Notes: a model not told the origin generated them from the sequence alone. A stretch of DNA of 20,461 bases from Nitrososphaerota archaeon (GCA_011605715.1 JAAOZO010000034.1:1-20461); one strand, 5' to 3'. Positions 7,258 through 14,819 are shown, counted from the first letter of the stretch. Made by a program: numbers and translations.

Positions 7258-8817
7258 ATGGAAGATTTTTCAGAAACAGTTCAAGAAACTGCTAAAGCTA
7301 GTTTTTCCTTAACGTTAAGTAATGTAATTTCAAATGTTTTCCTTGCTGTTGCTACAATAATAATAGGCGCATTGCTTGGTGCAAGTAATTATGGGTTGTA
7401 TAGCTTAGCTATAGCAACGCCAGCATTCCTAACTTCTATTGTAGACTTTGGATTAGCTTTTAGTTTGCTCAATTTCTGTTCTAAGCTTAGTTCTGAAAAG
7501 AAAAAAGAGGACTCATTCAACTACTTATTTAACGCAGGTCTTATAACATTGATGGTTGCTCTTATTACAACTTTTCTTTCTGTTCTCTTCTCAAATTATA
7601 TAGCTTCAAAGGTAATAAGTAGACCAGAAGCTAGTGGTTTGATCGCTCTAGCTTCTATTTCAATATTGTTTGGAGCCGTTGTGAACTTACTCACCTACTT
7701 CTTTGTTGGAGTTGGAGAGTCAAGGAGAGCAGCACTTGGTCAAGCAACGTTGGGCGTTACTAAAGGAATTCTACAAGTACTACTTGTTGCACTAGGTCTT
7801 TCAACACTAGGTGCAATCTTAGGACATGTTTTTGGTACAATACTTGCAGTTATAGTAAGCATTTTGCTTATGTTAAAGCTAAACTTTAAAGTAAATCTTA
7901 AACTTAACCTAGGCAAACTAAAAGAAATGTTAAGCTACGGACTTCCAATTTACATTTCAACGTTTATCGTCAGTTTTATATCACAATATCAAGCTTCTCT
8001 AATAGGCGAACTTTCAACAAACTTTAGTGCTGGAAATTACAAGATGGCTCTAAACTTTTCGGTCTTAGTCTCCATGGTTGCTACTCCAATTACAATTGCG
8101 CTCATCCCTGCCTTTTCTAAAGTAAGTTCAGAAAAATATAAGGAGGCTTATGAGACTCTAACAAAGTATACTTCTCTCATTATTCTTCCAGTTTCTATAG
8201 CTGTAATAATTTTTTCTAAGGAAGGAATAGAACTGCTGCTTGGGGAAGGATACTCTCAAGCTGCCTTCTTTCTAAGCTTGATGACTTTGCTTTATTTGCT
8301 GGCTCCCCTTGGGGGTGTTACAATTTATAGTTTTCTAAATGGAATTGGAGAAACAAAGACGAATCTAATGTTAAATATATTGAACGCAGTTTTGTTTGTT
8401 CTATTAGCGAGAGTGTGCATGATTAGTTATGGAATTGCAGGCATGATTGTTGCTTCTCTTCTTGCTTCTCTAACTTCGCTAGTTACTGCAATTGTTTATC
8501 TAAAAGTTAAGTATGATGTAATGTTCAATGCTCTATGGGCACTAAAGGCTTACTTAGCTTCTTCAATAAGCGTTGTTGTTACGTTCCTTATGTTATGGTT
8601 TGCAAATCCAAGTAATAACTTAATTAGACTTAGTGCTGGAGGAAGTATACTTTTTGCCTCTTTCCTAACATTCATGCCTTTGTTGGGCGTTATAAACTCA
8701 AAAGACATCGAACTTTTTAAGAAGCTGATTAGTAGTAGAAGAATTTTCTTAGTTCTAATGCCAATATTGAAATATGAGGAAAGATTGACAAAAATCAAGG
8801 GAGAAAATAAAAGTTAA
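7258..8817 (+). CDS. Wzx-type flippase (polysaccharide biosynthesis, MOP superfamily)
   Basis: A 519-residue protein, hydrophobic throughout, with roughly 12-14 predicted membrane helices and few soluble loops. The N-terminal part has the family's pattern of an amphipathic stretch, then a long helix with GAS-NYGLYSLAIATPAFL, and an IVDFGLAFSLL segment typical of Wzx/RfbX. Members move undecaprenyl- or dolichyl-linked oligosaccharides across the cytoplasmic membrane. Its position between sugar-nucleotide genes fits export of a repeat unit for a surface polysaccharide or glycoprotein. The start has no strong ribosome binding site; GGGATGA at 7245-7251 is the nearest. The soluble tail is short and basic. 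Confidence 0.85.
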   Translation: MEDFSETVQETAKASFSLTLSNVISNVFLAVATIIIGALLGASNYGLYSLAIATPAFLTSIVDFGLAFSLLNFCSKLSSEKKKEDSFNYLFNAGLITLMVALITTFLSVLFSNYIASKVISRPEASGLIALASISILFGAVVNLLTYFFVGVGESRRAALGQATLGVTKGILQVLLVALGLSTLGAILGHVFGTILAVIVSILLMLKLNFKVNLKLNLGKLKEMLSYGLPIYISTFIVSFISQYQASLIGELSTNFSAGNYKMALNFSVLVSMVATPITIALIPAFSKVSSEKYKEAYETLTKYTSLIILPVSIAVIIFSKEGIELLLGEGYSQAAFFLSLMTLLYLLAPLGGVTIYSFLNGIGETKTNLMLNILNAVLFVLLARVCMISYGIAGMIVASLLASLTSLVTAIVYLKVKYDVMFNALWALKAYLASSISVVVTFLMLWFANPSNNLIRLSAGGSILFASFLTFMPLLGVINSKDIELFKKLISSRRIFLVLMPILKYEERLTKIKGENKS

Positions 8818-8912
8818 CTTCTACTTATGCTTAAGCTTCTAATTTCTCATTGTTGCATCCTTTCACTAAGTAAGTAGCCTTAAGTTAACAGTCTCCGTAT
8901 ATTCTGGAAAAC

Positions 8913-8921
8913 ATTTTTAAG
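8913..8921 (+). promoter_or_regulatory. TATA box of the galU-like gene
   Basis: ATTTTTAAG is centred 31 nt before the TTG start at 8948, predicting a short or absent leader and a second transcription unit inside the rightward sugar gene run. Confidence 0.45.
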
Positions 8922-8947
8922 TACCTAATTCAAAGATTTCCATTAGG

Positions 8948-9820
8948 TTGAGAAAAGCGGTAATAACAGCAGGTGGTTTAGGAACAAGACTTCTCCCATT
9001 TACAAAGGAACTCCCAAAGGAGATGCTTCCGCTTTACGTAAAAGAAGGTAACACAGTAATGCTTAAGCCTCTTCTTCAGGCAATATTTGAGCAGCTTTAC
9101 GATGTAGGCTTCAAAGAGTTTTGTTTTGTGGTTGGGAAAGAAAAAAGAGCGATTGAAGACCACTTTACTCCTGACTATGAATTTTTAAACTATCTTTTAA
9201 ACAATGGAAAAACTGAAGTTGCGAATTCAATGAGTAACTTTTATGAAAAAGTTAAAGAATCAGTTCTCTTCTTCGTTAATCAGCCTTCACCAAAAGGTTT
9301 TGGAGATGCTGTCCTTAGAGCTAAGCCCTTTGCCAATGAAGATTTTTTGCTTCATGCTGGAGATACTTACATAATTTCCAATGGGAACAAACACATAAAA
9401 AAACTTTTGTCTGTTCACGAAAACTATAAAGCTGACGCAACTTTACTAGTTTATGAAGTTGAAGACCCAAGAAGATACGGTGTAATTACACCTGGAAGTT
9501 CTAGTGATGATGTTATAGAAGTAGTTGAGGTTGAAGAGAAACCAGAAAAACCAAAATCTCGTTTCGCTATCGCTCCAGTTTACGTCTTTAATCCAGTAAT
9601 ATTCAAGGCTCTTCAAAACATAAAAGAAGGTAAGGGCGGCGAGTTACAGTTAACTGATGCTATTGGAAAACTAATAGGTTGGGGCCTTAAAGTTGTTGCT
9701 GTTAAGCTTAGCAGCGAAGAGGAAAGTCTTGATATTGGTACACCTGAAACATACCTTGACGCCATTAACAAAAGCTACAAAAAATCAAAGAGTGAAGTTA
9801 GTAATGTACTCCACGACTAA
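8948..9820 (+). CDS. galU: UTP-glucose-1-phosphate uridylyltransferase (GalU-like)
   Basis: The 290-residue product begins almost directly with the GalU signature: VITAGGLGTRLLPFTKELPK followed by EMLPLY. The PSPKGFGDAVLRAK segment (cf. GLGHAV in GalU), HAGDTY with the metal-binding Asp, EVEEKPEKPKS and the closing LDIGTPETYLDAI also match. The enzyme would make UDP-glucose from glucose-1-phosphate. A related thymidylyltransferase activity cannot be ruled out, but the PKEMLP signature favours GalU. The start is TTG, supported by the TATA spacing and by the fold starting at residue 3. The last codons and the stop overlap a 16-nt sequence identical to the IS right end, so the natural C-terminus may have been altered. 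Confidence 0.85.
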   Translation: MRKAVITAGGLGTRLLPFTKELPKEMLPLYVKEGNTVMLKPLLQAIFEQLYDVGFKEFCFVVGKEKRAIEDHFTPDYEFLNYLLNNGKTEVANSMSNFYEKVKESVLFFVNQPSPKGFGDAVLRAKPFANEDFLLHAGDTYIISNGNKHIKKLLSVHENYKADATLLVYEVEDPRRYGVITPGSSSDDVIEVVEVEEKPEKPKSRFAIAPVYVFNPVIFKALQNIKEGKGGELQLTDAIGKLIGWGLKVVAVKLSSEEESLDIGTPETYLDAINKSYKKSKSEVSNVLHD

Positions 9821-9840
9821 AGTCAAGAAATCTTGCGGGT
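9809..9840 (-). mobile_element. Relic of an IS200/IS605 right end
   Basis: Sixteen bases at 9809-9824 are the exact reverse complement of 116-131, the tip of the IS right end at the left edge. Read on the minus strand, the flank up to about 9840 encodes RFLDFSRGVHY, which resembles a TnpB tail (the first element reads SPDFSRGE). No other part of an element is present, and the hairpin's outer arm is lost. It lies exactly over the galU stop and the short gap before the next gene. A scar from an excised or decayed insertion is the likeliest reading. Confidence 0.4.
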
Positions 9841-9842
9841 GA
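9837..9842 (+). promoter_or_regulatory. Shine-Dalgarno site deciding the UXS start
   Basis: GGGTGA ends 5 nt before the ATG at 9848, an ideal spacing. It favours this ATG over the in-frame TTG at 9833, which would place the site inside the coding region. Confidence 0.65.
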
Positions 9843-9847
9843 TTTAT

Positions 9848-10852
9848 ATGAATGAAGTAAATGAAATCTTAAGTCAACTAACAACAGAAGAAAAAGAGAA
9901 GCTAAGAGCAAAGAAAGTTCTAGTAACTGGAGGAGGTGGCTTCTTGGGTTCTTGGATTGGTGAAACTTTGCTTGCTTTGGATACAAAAGTTTACTGCTTA
10001 GACAACTTTTCTACTGGAGTTCGAAGAAATATAGAAAGTTTAAAAAACAATAAAAATTTTCGTTTAATAGAAGGAGACGTAGAAAATTTCGAAACAGATG
10101 AATCATTCGATTTTGTATTTCACTTTGCAAGCAGGCCTGCTCCTGATGATTATGTTCTTCATCCAGTAGAAACATTAAAGGCAAATTCTATAGGAACTTT
10201 AAAGATGCTCGAACTTTCTAAGAAAAGTAATGCAACTTTTGTGTATGCTTCAAGCAGCGAAGTTTATGGAGATGCTGAAGTGATCCCAACACCAGAAGAT
10301 TACTGGGGAAAGGTTAATCCTATTGGAGTTAGGTCATGCTACGACGAAGGAAAAAGATTTAGTGAAGCTCTATGTATGGCTTACTTTAGAGAGTGCAACC
10401 TAGATGTTAGAATTGTTAGAATCTTCAACACATTTGGCCCAAGGCTTAGAGCAGACGGTACTTATGGAAGGGCAATTTCAAGATTCTTAACTCAAGCTCT
10501 AGGACATCAACCAATAACAATATACGGTGATGGCCAACAAACAAGAAGCTTCACTTACGTTACTGATACTGTAACTGGGATTTTAAAGGTTGCTACTTCA
10601 GGTCTAGCGAAAGGAGAGGTTTTCAACATAGGCAATACAGAAGAAACAAAAATAATAGACCTTGCCACTCTAATAATTAAGTTAACAGAAAGCAAATCTA
10701 AGATAATTTTCCTTCCTCCTGCAAAAGACGATCCTAGGAGAAGAAGGCCCGACATTACCAAAGCAATGTTAACGTTAAAATGGGCTCCAAGAGTAAGCAT
10801 AGAGGAAGGAATAAAACGTACTATAGAGTGGCTGAAAAATCAGAAAATTTAA
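9848..10852 (+). CDS. UDP-glucuronate decarboxylase (UXS-type SDR)
   Basis: A 334-residue extended short-chain dehydrogenase. VTGGGGFLGSWIGE binds NAD. The catalytic area matches UDP-xylose synthases closely: ASSSEVYGDAEV, then EDYWGKVNPIGVRSCYDEGK with the Tyr-x3-Lys pair, followed by RIFNTFGPRL and IYGDGQQTRSFTYV. UXS oxidises UDP-glucuronate at C4, decarboxylates it and re-reduces it to UDP-xylose. Residues 1-20 are an extra charged helix before the Rossmann fold. The gene follows galU by 27 nt, and ugd lies convergent downstream, so all three steps from glucose-1-phosphate to UDP-xylose are present. A dTDP-glucose dehydratase or C4-epimerase is less likely given the EDYWG and YDEGK motifs. 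Confidence 0.85.
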   Translation: MNEVNEILSQLTTEEKEKLRAKKVLVTGGGGFLGSWIGETLLALDTKVYCLDNFSTGVRRNIESLKNNKNFRLIEGDVENFETDESFDFVFHFASRPAPDDYVLHPVETLKANSIGTLKMLELSKKSNATFVYASSSEVYGDAEVIPTPEDYWGKVNPIGVRSCYDEGKRFSEALCMAYFRECNLDVRIVRIFNTFGPRLRADGTYGRAISRFLTQALGHQPITIYGDGQQTRSFTYVTDTVTGILKVATSGLAKGEVFNIGNTEETKIIDLATLIIKLTESKSKIIFLPPAKDDPRRRRPDITKAMLTLKWAPRVSIEEGIKRTIEWLKNQKI

Positions 10853-11199
10853 CTCAAGAAATTTTTGTCATAAGCAGTTTCAAAATAGATAGACTCAAAT
10901 AAAAATAGGCTTGTTTAAAAACATCTGCGTTTACAAGTAAACTAGAGACAACAAAGTTGAAGCATTGTAGCAAATTGATTATGATAATGTGAAAAGAACC
11001 ATTCAAAAGAGGTATTGTCCCCCTAAGATGAAATTGCTTTTTCGAGTAGAAAGAGTTGACGATGACTTAATGAACCAGAGAAACTCTAAGCCTTATTAAT
11101 CCCAAGAGCGATTAAGACTACGTAGCTTAAAACCCATTCATAATTAAAGTTCCTAGATTTTCCTAGCGCTCGTAACGTAAGTTGTATTGCTTCAAGATG

Positions 11200-11283
11200 A
11201 AAAACAGGTTTTTAAGACTGAGAAGGGGGGTGAAAAGAGAATGAAGAGCCAAACTTCTTAAGCTATCGTCCCCTCCCCAGTCT
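11200..11283 (-). ncRNA. Candidate structured small RNA
   Basis: On the minus strand 11283-11270 (AGACTGGGGAGGGG) pairs along all 14 positions with 11228-11215 (CCCCTTCTCAGTCT), using two G-U pairs. On the plus strand those two positions are A-C mismatches, so the structure favours minus-strand RNA. The enclosed 41 nt contain a GAAG/CTTC hairpin (11257-11254 with 11246-11243). Five T residues (11204-11200) follow the stem, as in archaeal termination. A TATA-like stretch centred near 11309 would place transcription start at about 11283, the first base of the stem. No C/D, H/ACA, SRP or RNase P signature was recognised. Confidence 0.4.
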
Positions 11284-11296
11284 AACTTATTAGACT
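11279..11296. repeat. Inverted repeat AGTCTAA-N4-TTAGACT
   Basis: A perfect 7-bp inverted repeat with a 4-nt spacer overlaps the predicted transcription start of the candidate small RNA. It could be an operator. As RNA it would compete with the 14-bp stem for AGACT at 11283-11279. Confidence 0.45.
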
Positions 11297-11303
11297 TAGA
11301 AGG

Positions 11304-11314
11304 GATTAAAAAAT
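11304..11314 (-). promoter_or_regulatory. TATA-like element for the candidate small RNA
   Basis: The minus strand reads TTTTTTTAATC, centred about 26 nt upstream of 11283, where the 14-bp stem begins. AT-rich sequence is common here, so spacing is the main support. Confidence 0.3.
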
Positions 11315-11509
11315 TTTACTCAGCAGAAACTGACGACTTAAAGGTTTAGGTGCAAAGCGCTTATCTTTCAGTCGAACGATAACTAAAAGTTGCTTCAACG
11401 TTTAAAGGGCTAAAAAGTAAGAGATAATTCTCTAATTTACAACATTTCTACCGAAGCTGTTAAAGGCTTAAAGTGCCTCAATTATTTGATTGGCGAAAGT
11501 GTACTTCTA

Positions 11510-13297
11510 CTAGAAATTTCTTACTTCATGTTTTTTAGCTATTCTTAGGTAGTCAAGGATCATTTTGTTGTGGTCAAAAGCTAAGTTCTTTGGAATTTCA
11601 ATGAATCTAAAGAATTTTACTTCTTCATTTTCTTCAAGGTTCAAGCTAACTTCACCTTCTTTAATGCTAGCTGAATAACAAACAGCTACAACATGTCTTC
11701 CAGGGTGTCTGTTTCTTTCAGAGTAAACTCCAATCAATTTTTCTGGCTCCACGGTTAGACCTGTTTCTTCTTTTACTTCTCTTTTTACAGCCTCTTCTAC
11801 AGTCTCTCCATATTCTACAAAGCCACCAGGCAAGCTCCAAAATCCCTTAAAAGGTTCGTTTTTCCTTTTTAATAACAAAATTCCTTCTTCTTTAGCAACG
11901 ATGGCATTAACCGCTAAGGAAGGGTTCAAAGAAGCTCCTATCCTTGTTTTAGGAATCTCCGATTCTTTTTTTCCAAGTCCAATTGCAAGAAATTCAACTT
12001 CATTTTCGTACTCCTTTGGATTATATATCCTCCTACCGTCAAAAACTAATGGCCTTCTCATAAATTCTTTAAATTGATTTGCAGATATTTTCTTAAAATC
12101 TTCCCATTCGGTCGCGACTATTGCGCAGTCTGCATTACTAACACAATCGAGAGGATCCTTCGCGTAGTAGACTTGGTCGCCAAGCTTCTTAAAAGCATTT
12201 TTCATAGCTGCTGGATCATAAACTTTAACTTTTGCTCCTCTCTTAATTAGTTCCTCAACTAGCTTTATTGCAATAGATTCTCTAATATCATCTGTTCCGG
12301 CCTTGAAAGCAAGACCAAGAACTGCTACTACTTTGTCTTTGAAGCTACCCAGCTTGCTTTCAACTAGGTTTACAGCGTTTATTGGTTGATACTCGTTAAC
12401 AATTATTGTTGCGTCTAAAAGCGGTAAGTCCAAGTTTAAAGATCTAGAAAATGATTTTAAAGCTGCAAGATCCTTTGGAAAACAGCTTCCTCCCCAACCT
12501 ATCCCTGCTTTCAAAAACAAACTTCCAATTCTCTTGTCATATCCTATTCCTCTCGCCACATCTTCAACGTCGGATTTTGGTAACACTTGGCAAAGATTTG
12601 CTATCATGTTTATGAAACTAATTTTCATTGCCAAGAAAGCGTTATTCGCATACTTAATTAGCTCAGCATTAATTAAAGAAGTTCTCAATACTGGAGGTAG
12701 CATATTATCATAAAATTGCCTATAAAAGTCCTCTAAGTAATCTCCTGATTTTCTGTCGTACTCTCCTATTATTATTCTATCTGGATTCAACGTGTCGCGT
12801 ATCGCTGAACCCTCTTTTAAAAACTCAGGATTCATACAAATTCCGAAATCTAACCCACATTTCTTTCCAGATGTTTTTTCTATTGTCCTACACACTAGTC
12901 CTTCTGTAGTCCCTGGAACTACCGTGCTTTTTACAACTACTAAATGCCAAGTGTTCTTCTCCCTTAATGCTTCTCCTATTTGTGCTGCCGCGCTTTCAAC
13001 GTAAGACAGATCTATACTCTTATCTTCTTTGCTTGGAGTTCCAACTGTAATAAAAGTTATATCACTTTTAATGATCGCCTCCTTATAATCTGAAGTGAAT
13101 GTTATTTTTCTGTTTTTAAGAGAAACTTTTAAGAGCTCTTCTAGACCTTCTTCATATATTGTTGGAATACCTCTATTCAGCATGTCTACCTTAGATTTGT
13201 CGATGTCATAGCCAACAACATTAATGTTATTGCTTGAAAAGCAAACAGCTGTTGATAAGCCTACATACCCAAGCCCAAATATAGAAACGTTCTTCAT
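11510..13297 (-). CDS. ugd: UDP-glucose 6-dehydrogenase fused to a Nudix hydrolase
   Basis: Residues 1-440 are a complete UDP-glucose/GDP-mannose dehydrogenase: NAD loop GLGYVG at 8-13, VKSTVVPGT at 122-130, MNPEFLKEGSA at 155-165, catalytic Cys272 in GGSCFPKD, and the C-terminal UDP-binding fold (GLAFKAGTDDIRES). The usual length is about 430-440, so this half lacks nothing. After a linker, residues about 458-595 are a Nudix domain with the full box at 492-514: Gly492, Glu498, Arg506-Glu507, Glu510-Glu511 and Gly513 all fit G-x5-E-x7-REUxEExGU. The dehydrogenase makes UDP-glucuronate with two NAD+. The Nudix half would cleave a nucleoside-diphosphate compound, possibly a UDP-sugar or NADH; the substrate is inference. 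The frame is unbroken and leaderless from ATG 13297. Convergent with the UXS gene. Confidence 0.9.
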   Translation of the reverse strand: MKNVSIFGLGYVGLSTAVCFSSNNINVVGYDIDKSKVDMLNRGIPTIYEEGLEELLKVSLKNRKITFTSDYKEAIIKSDITFITVGTPSKEDKSIDLSYVESAAAQIGEALREKNTWHLVVVKSTVVPGTTEGLVCRTIEKTSGKKCGLDFGICMNPEFLKEGSAIRDTLNPDRIIIGEYDRKSGDYLEDFYRQFYDNMLPPVLRTSLINAELIKYANNAFLAMKISFINMIANLCQVLPKSDVEDVARGIGYDKRIGSLFLKAGIGWGGSCFPKDLAALKSFSRSLNLDLPLLDATIIVNEYQPINAVNLVESKLGSFKDKVVAVLGLAFKAGTDDIRESIAIKLVEELIKRGAKVKVYDPAAMKNAFKKLGDQVYYAKDPLDCVSNADCAIVATEWEDFKKISANQFKEFMRRPLVFDGRRIYNPKEYENEVEFLAIGLGKKESEIPKTRIGASLNPSLAVNAIVAKEEGILLLKRKNEPFKGFWSLPGGFVEYGETVEEAVKREVKEETGLTVEPEKLIGVYSERNRHPGRHVVAVCYSASIKEGEVSLNLEENEEVKFFRFIEIPKNLAFDHNKMILDYLRIAKKHEVRNF

Positions 13298-13320
13298 TTT
13301 CCCTTTTCAATGCAAAGTGT

Positions 13321-13330
13321 ACTTTTTAAC
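13321..13330 (-). promoter_or_regulatory. TATA box of the ugd-Nudix gene
   Basis: The minus strand reads GTTAAAAAGT, centred about 29 nt before the ATG at 13297, giving an essentially leaderless transcript. Confidence 0.5.
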
Positions 13331-13411
13331 TTTATCGGAAGGTCTGAGTTGTAATAGCTTTAACTCGCAGAGAGTTCAATAAACACACTCTGTCTTAGTT
13401 CGTGTACTAAA

Positions 13412-13442
13412 TTTTATAAGCTCAAAATAATAGTATTGAGCT
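13412..13442 (+). promoter_or_regulatory. TATA box and inverted-repeat operator candidate
   Basis: TTTTATAAG at 13412-13420 is centred 28 nt before the ATG at 13444. Immediately after it, AGCTCAA (13419-13425) and TTGAGCT (13436-13442) form a 7-bp inverted repeat with a 10-bp spacer, covering the interval between TATA box and predicted transcription start. A repressor bound there would block the polymerase. Confidence 0.5.
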
Positions 13443-13443
13443 C

Positions 13444-14166
13444 ATGAAAAAAACCTTAATCTATTCCATGTCCTGGAAAGAAGCAGAGGAATACTTTTCA
13501 AACCACGACCTAGTTATACTTCCCATTGGTTCAAATGAGCAACATGGTCCTCAAAACCCCCTTGGAACTGACTTTATTATAGCTGAAGCAATTGCTGAGG
13601 AACTCTCAAAAAGAACAGGTTTTGCTTCTTTAAGATGCGTTCCGTATGGAGTAAGTTTTCATCACATGCATTTTCCTGGAACCATAGCTATAGACGAAGT
13701 TGTCTTCATGAACTACATTTATGAAATCTTAAAGTCTTTAAGTAAGTGGAACGTCAAGAAAGTTTTAATAATCAATGGCCATGGGGGAAACTTAAGTTCA
13801 CTACAAATTTTAGCTAGGAAGGCAAGAGAAGAACTTAACCTCTTAGTATTCATATTTCAGTGGTGGGCACTTAAAAGTTTAGAAAATTACTTTAGAAAAG
13901 ACGAGCTTGGTCATGCAGCTGCTGTTGAAACCTCGTTTATAGCTTACTTGCATCCTGAGTGGGTTAGTAAAAAAGAAGCAGTTAACGAAGTGCCAAAGGA
14001 AAAAGTAAAAGAACTAACATGGTTCACGTACACTAAGGAAGCAACTGAAAGTGGAGTCTTCGGAGTTTCAAAAACTTTTAGTGAAGAGAAGGGAAAGAAG
14101 GTATTTGAAGAAGTCTTAGACTACTTAGTAAAGCTTGTCGAGAAGATTGAGAAGGAAAAGTTCTAG
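13444..14166 (+). CDS. Creatininase-family metal-dependent amidohydrolase
   Basis: The 240-residue length is normal for the family. The metal-binding pattern is complete: LPIGSNEQHGP with Glu32 and His34, GTDF with Asp43, NGHGGN with His113, and GHAAAVETS with Glu162. The family includes creatininase, mycofactocin MftE and the archaeal formamide hydrolase ArfB of the riboflavin/F420 pathway; all cleave C-N bonds at a two-metal site. In an archaeon ArfB-like activity is one option, but the neighbours (a P-loop kinase 11 nt downstream) do not settle it. The position after GP that is often His reads Gln in GPQNPLGTD. A leaderless ATG start is supported by the TATA spacing. Confidence 0.85.
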   Translation: MKKTLIYSMSWKEAEEYFSNHDLVILPIGSNEQHGPQNPLGTDFIIAEAIAEELSKRTGFASLRCVPYGVSFHHMHFPGTIAIDEVVFMNYIYEILKSLSKWNVKKVLIINGHGGNLSSLQILARKAREELNLLVFIFQWWALKSLENYFRKDELGHAAAVETSFIAYLHPEWVSKKEAVNEVPKEKVKELTWFTYTKEATESGVFGVSKTFSEEKGKKVFEEVLDYLVKLVEKIEKEKF

Positions 14167-14177
14167 CGGTTAGAAAA

Positions 14178-14819
14178 ATGCTAATAGTAATGTGCGGTCT
14201 CCCTGCAACTGGAAAAACTACGGTGGCAGAAGCTTTAGCTAAAGTGATAAAAGCTGTTATTCTTAGAACAGACTTGATAAGAAGAGAAATTTTTAAGGAA
14301 GGAAAACTTGAGGAAGTCTTAAGTTCAAAAGAACCTTTAATCTATGATTTACAAAGAGTCTTTGATCCTTTACCAAAAATTCCAGAAGAATATCAAAAGC
14401 TAATATGGAAACAAAATGAAATTGTCTACGAAGAGCTCCTAAGAAGAACCGAGAATCTACTAAGGCAAGGAGAAAATGTAATACTTGATGGAACCTTTTC
14501 AAAAAGAGCCTTAAGGAACAAAGTTTATGGTATTGCAAAAGCTTACCATAAAAACGTTTACCTAGTTTATTGTACGTGTGATGAGGAAATAATAGAAAAA
14601 AGACTTTCATATAGAGAGCGAGAAAAAGAAAGACTAAGCAACGTAACTAAGATGGATGTTTACTATAAAGTAAAAGAAAACTTTGAAGAACCTTTTAAGG
14701 ATGATGTTCCAATAGTACACTATGATAGTGGGAAAGATGAAGTTGAAATTTGGAATAAACACCTTGGCAACGAAAAAGAAATCAAATTGATCGTTAGTGC
14801 GATAGCGCATAAGTTCTAG
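14178..14819 (+). CDS. P-loop kinase, AAA_33 / zeta-like group
   Basis: A 213-residue single-domain NTPase. Walker A is GLPATGKTT at 7-15. Asp32 in ILRTDLIRREIF lies where related kinases hold the catalytic or substrate-binding Asp. NVILDGTFSKRALR is the second conserved strand, with Asp and Arg, and KRLSYRERE gives the arginine-rich lid. Relatives include polynucleotide kinase, zeta toxin, chloramphenicol phosphotransferase and archaeal PSTK, so the phosphate acceptor is a small molecule or an RNA/nucleotide that cannot be named. It is co-directional with the creatininase gene at 11 nt, so they are probably one transcript. No antitoxin-like partner is present, which argues against a toxin. 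Confidence 0.8.
   Translation: MLIVMCGLPATGKTTVAEALAKVIKAVILRTDLIRREIFKEGKLEEVLSSKEPLIYDLQRVFDPLPKIPEEYQKLIWKQNEIVYEELLRRTENLLRQGENVILDGTFSKRALRNKVYGIAKAYHKNVYLVYCTCDEEIIEKRLSYREREKERLSNVTKMDVYYKVKENFEEPFKDDVPIVHYDSGKDEVEIWNKHLGNEKEIKLIVSAIAHKF

Larger units (their letters stand above)
10853..11509. other. 657-bp gene-free region between convergent genes
   Basis: No frame of useful length or recognisable protein is present. A T-run at 10862-10866 may end the UXS transcript. The region contains a near-palindrome at 11112-11130 (TTAAG-A-CTAC / GTAG-CTTAA) and a cluster of inverted repeats at 11200-11314 that I read as a minus-strand small RNA with its promoter. The remainder (about 10870-11110 and 11320-11509) shows stop codons in all frames and no structure I can name. 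It could be a decayed gene. Confidence 0.6.

Noticed and set aside
9833..9847. TTG 9833 as start of the UXS gene
   Set aside because: It would put the strong GGGTGA site inside the coding sequence; ATG 9848 has ideal spacing.
9798..9986. 62-codon minus-strand frame ending in DFSRGVHY
   Set aside because: Most of it is antisense to the UXS gene and low complexity; only the last ten residues have meaning, as an IS-end relic.
11015..11080. Possible C/D-box small RNA (GATGAAA and CGATGAC boxes)
   Set aside because: Neither box matches RUGAUGA and no CUGA D or D' box occurs at the right spacing.
13503..13513. CCACGACCTAG resembling the IS-end motif
   Set aside because: Only part of the motif matches and it is ordinary coding sequence of the creatininase gene (NHDLV).
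14178..14819. Zeta-type toxin of a toxin-antitoxin pair
   Set aside because: No small antitoxin gene lies next to it; the partner is a creatininase-family enzyme.
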